This document shows, piece after piece, positions 61,900 through 64,000 of a DNA stretch of 64,000 nt (its first letter is position 1; every line of letters begins with the position of its first letter). The position numbers and the translations under genes are program-made. The notes beneath the pieces were generated by a model. It searched no databases. It worked only from the letters and a program-made list of their open reading frames with translations, and was not told the DNA's origin. The DNA is from Lentibacter sp. XHP0401. Lineage in GTDB: Bacteria; Pseudomonadota; Alphaproteobacteria; Rhodobacterales; Rhodobacteraceae. The stretch covers positions 62,001 to 126,000 of the forward strand of contig NZ_JAOWLC010000001.1 in NCBI RefSeq assembly GCF_025751535.1, in the 5' to 3' direction.

Positions 61900-63212
61900 G
61901 ACTTGCCACCCGCAAGCTTGCCGATCCATTGCGTCACGGCTTTGCGGTAGGTTGCCTTGTCGACATAGTAAGCCATGCGCGGCAGGTCGATATAGTTCAT
62001 CCCGCCTGTAGCGCGGTCATAGCCTCGGGCTTTGGTTTTTTGCAGCTCGAGCGCTGCCGGGGTTTGGGCGCGCAGACCTTTGATGTAGCGCACCACCATT
62101 TCGGCCTGTTCGTGCCGCCCCTGCCAGCCAAGGCCGGACGCCTCGACCATGCCGAGCACAAAGACATCGTCGCGCTCGGGGTGCATTGCGTTGAGGTATA
62201 GGTGAGGCGCATCGCCCTGCCAGTTGAGGTGCGCAGTGTCGATGAACGGATAGTCGAGCTTGTAGCCCGTTGCCGCGAGGATCATGTCGTAATCCTCTTG
62301 CGTGCCGTCTTTGAAATGCACGGTTTTGCCATCAAAACGGTCGATATCTGGGCGGATTCTGATATCACCGTGGCCCGCGTGATAGAGCACCAGCGAGTTG
62401 ACCACCGGATGGCTTTCGTAAAGTTTATAGTCCGGCTTCGGGAAGCCGTATTTTTGCGGATTGCCCACAAACCATTTCAGGATTGCTCCGTCGATAATCC
62501 GCTTGAGCGCCATGGGCAGCTTGATCGCGCCGCCCAGCGTATCGGCGGGTTTTCCGAAGACATATTTGGGCACAAAGTAGTAGCCGCGCCGCATTGACAG
62601 CTCGCAGGATTTCCCAAGGTGAATTGCATCAACCGCAATGTCGCAGCCCGAGTTGCCTGCGCCGATGACGAGCACCCGTTTTCCATCAAACTGGCTGGCG
62701 TGGCGGTACTCTGACGAGTGGATCAGTTCGCCTGTGAACTCCCCCTTGAAGGTGGGCATGTTCGGTGTGCTGAGGGTGCCGTTGGCGATGAGCAGGCCTG
62801 AATATTCCCCGGTATGCTCGCCGGTGTCATCAGACCAGGTGATCTTCCAGCCGTCATTCGGGCCGCCAAGCGGTTTGCAGGACAGCACCTTGGCGCCGAA
62901 GCGGTAGTGTTTTTCCAGATCGAAGTGTTCAGCGAATTCCTTGAAATAGCGCTTCATTTCACGGTGCGAGGGGTATTCGGCCACCTCTTCACGCATCGGA
63001 AAGTCGGTAAATTCGGTCATTTTTTTGGATGAAATCAGATGTGCGGTTTCATACATGGTCGAAAGCGGGCCGTCGATGTCCCACAGGCCTCCGACGCCGG
63101 AGTTCAACTCGAATCCCTGAAATTCAATGCCTTGTTCGACCAGCAGCTTTGCCGCAGCCAGACCCATCGGCCCTGCTCCTATCAGAGCAAGCCGTTTGTT
63201 CGCGTCTCCCAT
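61896..63212 (-). CDS. Flavin-containing monooxygenase
   Basis: This 438-residue protein has the FAD motif LIGAGPMGLAA (about 9-19), the NADPH motif VIGAGNSGCDIA (about 184), and the FMO signature FTGELIHSSEYRH (FxGxxxHxxxY). It adds oxygen to N, S or ketone groups; it is not the trimethylamine monooxygenase type as far as I can see. It is the first gene of the operon, with the TetR gene and an operator-like repeat just upstream. Confidence 0.9.
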   Translation of the reverse strand: MGDANKRLALIGAGPMGLAAAKLLVEQGIEFQGFELNSGVGGLWDIDGPLSTMYETAHLISSKKMTEFTDFPMREEVAEYPSHREMKRYFKEFAEHFDLEKHYRFGAKVLSCKPLGGPNDGWKITWSDDTGEHTGEYSGLLIANGTLSTPNMPTFKGEFTGELIHSSEYRHASQFDGKRVLVIGAGNSGCDIAVDAIHLGKSCELSMRRGYYFVPKYVFGKPADTLGGAIKLPMALKRIIDGAILKWFVGNPQKYGFPKPDYKLYESHPVVNSLVLYHAGHGDIRIRPDIDRFDGKTVHFKDGTQEDYDMILAATGYKLDYPFIDTAHLNWQGDAPHLYLNAMHPERDDVFVLGMVEASGLGWQGRHEQAEMVVRYIKGLRAQTPAALELQKTKARGYDRATGGMNYIDLPRMAYYVDKATYRKAVTQWIGKLAGGKS

Positions 63213-63238
63213 CGCGTCCTCCCTTGTTGATCGTTAAC

Positions 63239-63254
63239 TTGAACAATAGTTCAA
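63239..63254. promoter_or_regulatory. Operator-like inverted repeat between FMO operon and TetR gene
   Basis: TTGAAC-AATA-GTTCAA is a perfect 6-base inverted repeat in the 61-base divergent spacer. The location is what is expected for the operator of the adjacent TetR-type repressor. Confidence 0.65.
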
Positions 63255-63273
63255 AATAAGGCAAGATGTTTTC

Positions 63274-63927
63274 ATGATGGTAGTGCAAACGACTGAAGAA
63301 CATAGACAAAGAGCCCCTTCAGCGCGGGCTTTGGCCACCAAAGCCCGCGTGTTTGATGCGGCAGAAAAGGTGTTTTCCGAGCGGGGGTTCGATGGGTCAT
63401 CGATCCGTGACATTGCCGCCGAAGCGGGGGAGCCTGTGGGAACGATCCACCATCACGGAGGGGGCAAGGCGGCGTTGTTTCACCGCACGGTGTTGCGCCG
63501 GGCTGAAGCGCTCTCGTCTGAGCGGTTGCAGGCATTGGAGCAGGCCCGGAGCGAAGGGGCTTTGACGCTTGAGGCTGTTCTCGCTGCGTTTATCCGTCCG
63601 TTTTTCGAGCTGTCGGAGCAGGAGCCGCGCTGGCGAAATTATGCGCGCCTTGTTGCGTTTGTTTCTGTCGATGACCGCTGGCGCGGCATCTCGGCGCAGT
63701 GCTTTGACCCGACCGCCGAGGCGTTTCTGGACGAAATCCTCAAGCTTTCCCCTCACGCCTCGCGCTCGCAGGTTGCGGAAGGGTTTGTCTTTTCTGTTTC
63801 GGCCATGCTCGCACTTTTGACATCGCGCGAGCGCATTCGTGCGCTCGGCGCCGGCCTTGAGACGGAGCACGACCAGATCGACCATCTCATCCGCTTTTGC
63901 GCAGCGGGTCTGCGGGGAAAGCCTTAG
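63274..63927 (+). CDS. TetR/AcrR family transcriptional regulator
   Basis: This 217-residue protein has an N-terminal HTH (about 20-66: RVFDAAEKVFSERGFDGSSI, then RDIAAEAGEPVGTIHHHGGGK) and a TetR C-terminal ligand domain. It is divergent from the FMO-BASS-epimerase-SDR operon with a perfect inverted repeat between them, so it very likely controls that operon. The effector is probably a substrate of the operon. Confidence 0.9.
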   Translation: MMVVQTTEEHRQRAPSARALATKARVFDAAEKVFSERGFDGSSIRDIAAEAGEPVGTIHHHGGGKAALFHRTVLRRAEALSSERLQALEQARSEGALTLEAVLAAFIRPFFELSEQEPRWRNYARLVAFVSVDDRWRGISAQCFDPTAEAFLDEILKLSPHASRSQVAEGFVFSVSAMLALLTSRERIRALGAGLETEHDQIDHLIRFCAAGLRGKP

Positions 63928-63943
63928 CCGGCTTCCCCCGTTG

Positions 63944-64000
63944 TCAGGCTGCTGCTTTGGCTTGAATGGCCGCGGCTTCCGAGCGGGCAAAGAGCAGGTC
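63944..64000 (-). CDS. C-terminal end of a gene cut by the window edge
   Basis: Nineteen codons are visible on the minus strand, reading DLLFARSEAAAIQAKAAA and a TGA stop. The Ala-rich helical end is not enough to name the protein. It converges with the TetR gene, with 16 bases between. Confidence 0.5.
   Translation of the reverse strand, partial: DLLFARSEAAAIQAKAAA

Noticed and set aside
61896-63212. Flavin monooxygenase as trimethylamine monooxygenase
   Set aside because: The N-terminal sequence and neighbours differ from the Tmm proteins of marine Rhodobacterales, as far as I can recall them; no methylamine genes are nearby.

Overview
The window is a GC-rich chromosomal segment of an alphaproteobacterium, most likely a member of the Rhodobacterales (Roseobacter group). 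I infer this from the gene content and order: a pccR–pccB–pccA–methylmalonyl-CoA mutase cluster as in Rhodobacter, a choline/choline-sulfate (bet/cho) cluster, a class A RNase P RNA, an FnrL-type box, a CtrA-type box, and many small exported proteins of the kind found in this group. No prophage, insertion sequence, CRISPR array, rRNA or tRNA was seen. The segment reads as ordinary, densely coded chromosome.

Layout. 1-3908 (minus): an envelope/stress module with a 27-residue membrane peptide, XpaC-like, TelA-like, a DUF2927 lipoprotein and an SPFH protein that runs off the left edge. 4024-9638: RNA modification (RluB-type pseudouridine synthase, TadA), a UPF0173 hydrolase, gatCA of the tRNA amidotransferase, and a lipoprotein plus N-acetylmuramoyl-alanine amidase pair. 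9790-16871: rnpB, rpmG, exporters, a Bax-inhibitor-1 protein, a DUF1127 protein, a LysR regulator, a quinone oxidoreductase and a small HTH regulator. 16940-24933: HisN-like phosphatase, 8-oxoguanine deaminase-like enzyme, CAP protein, MgtE, 5-formyl-THF cyclo-ligase, OsmC, YmdB and an SLC13 permease. A second SLC13 permease faces it (25047-26819). 27043-29345: YebC and two exporters.

29409-36753 is the choline cluster. choV, choW, an unknown exported protein and choX (minus) diverge from betI-betC-betA (plus) across a BetI-like operator. Choline and choline-O-sulfate would be imported and oxidised towards betaine, but betB is absent from the cluster. 36808-38736: nuclease, YdcH protein behind an FnrL-type box, and an alpha/beta hydrolase. 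38736-51486 is the propionyl-CoA assimilation region: the regulator pccR, an MFS exporter, pccB, pccA and methylmalonyl-CoA mutase. Several small exported proteins, a sulfotransferase-like gene and a probable structured RNA lie among them. TTTGCAAA boxes sit upstream of pccR and pccB.

51505-59176: VOC and GNAT proteins, a TerB-DnaJ fusion, a phosphodiesterase-like enzyme, small secreted proteins, and the ppk1-ppx polyphosphate pair. 59319-63212 is a four-gene, fully overlapping operon (flavin monooxygenase, BASS transporter, NAD-dependent epimerase, SDR) with a divergent TetR regulator and a perfect operator-like inverted repeat. The right edge cuts another gene.

The most interesting non-coding signal is a dispersed intergenic element seen six times. 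It has one or two perfect GC-rich hairpins of variable sequence followed by a conserved tail (CCCCCRGGATATTT, then a short spacer and an A/G-rich run).
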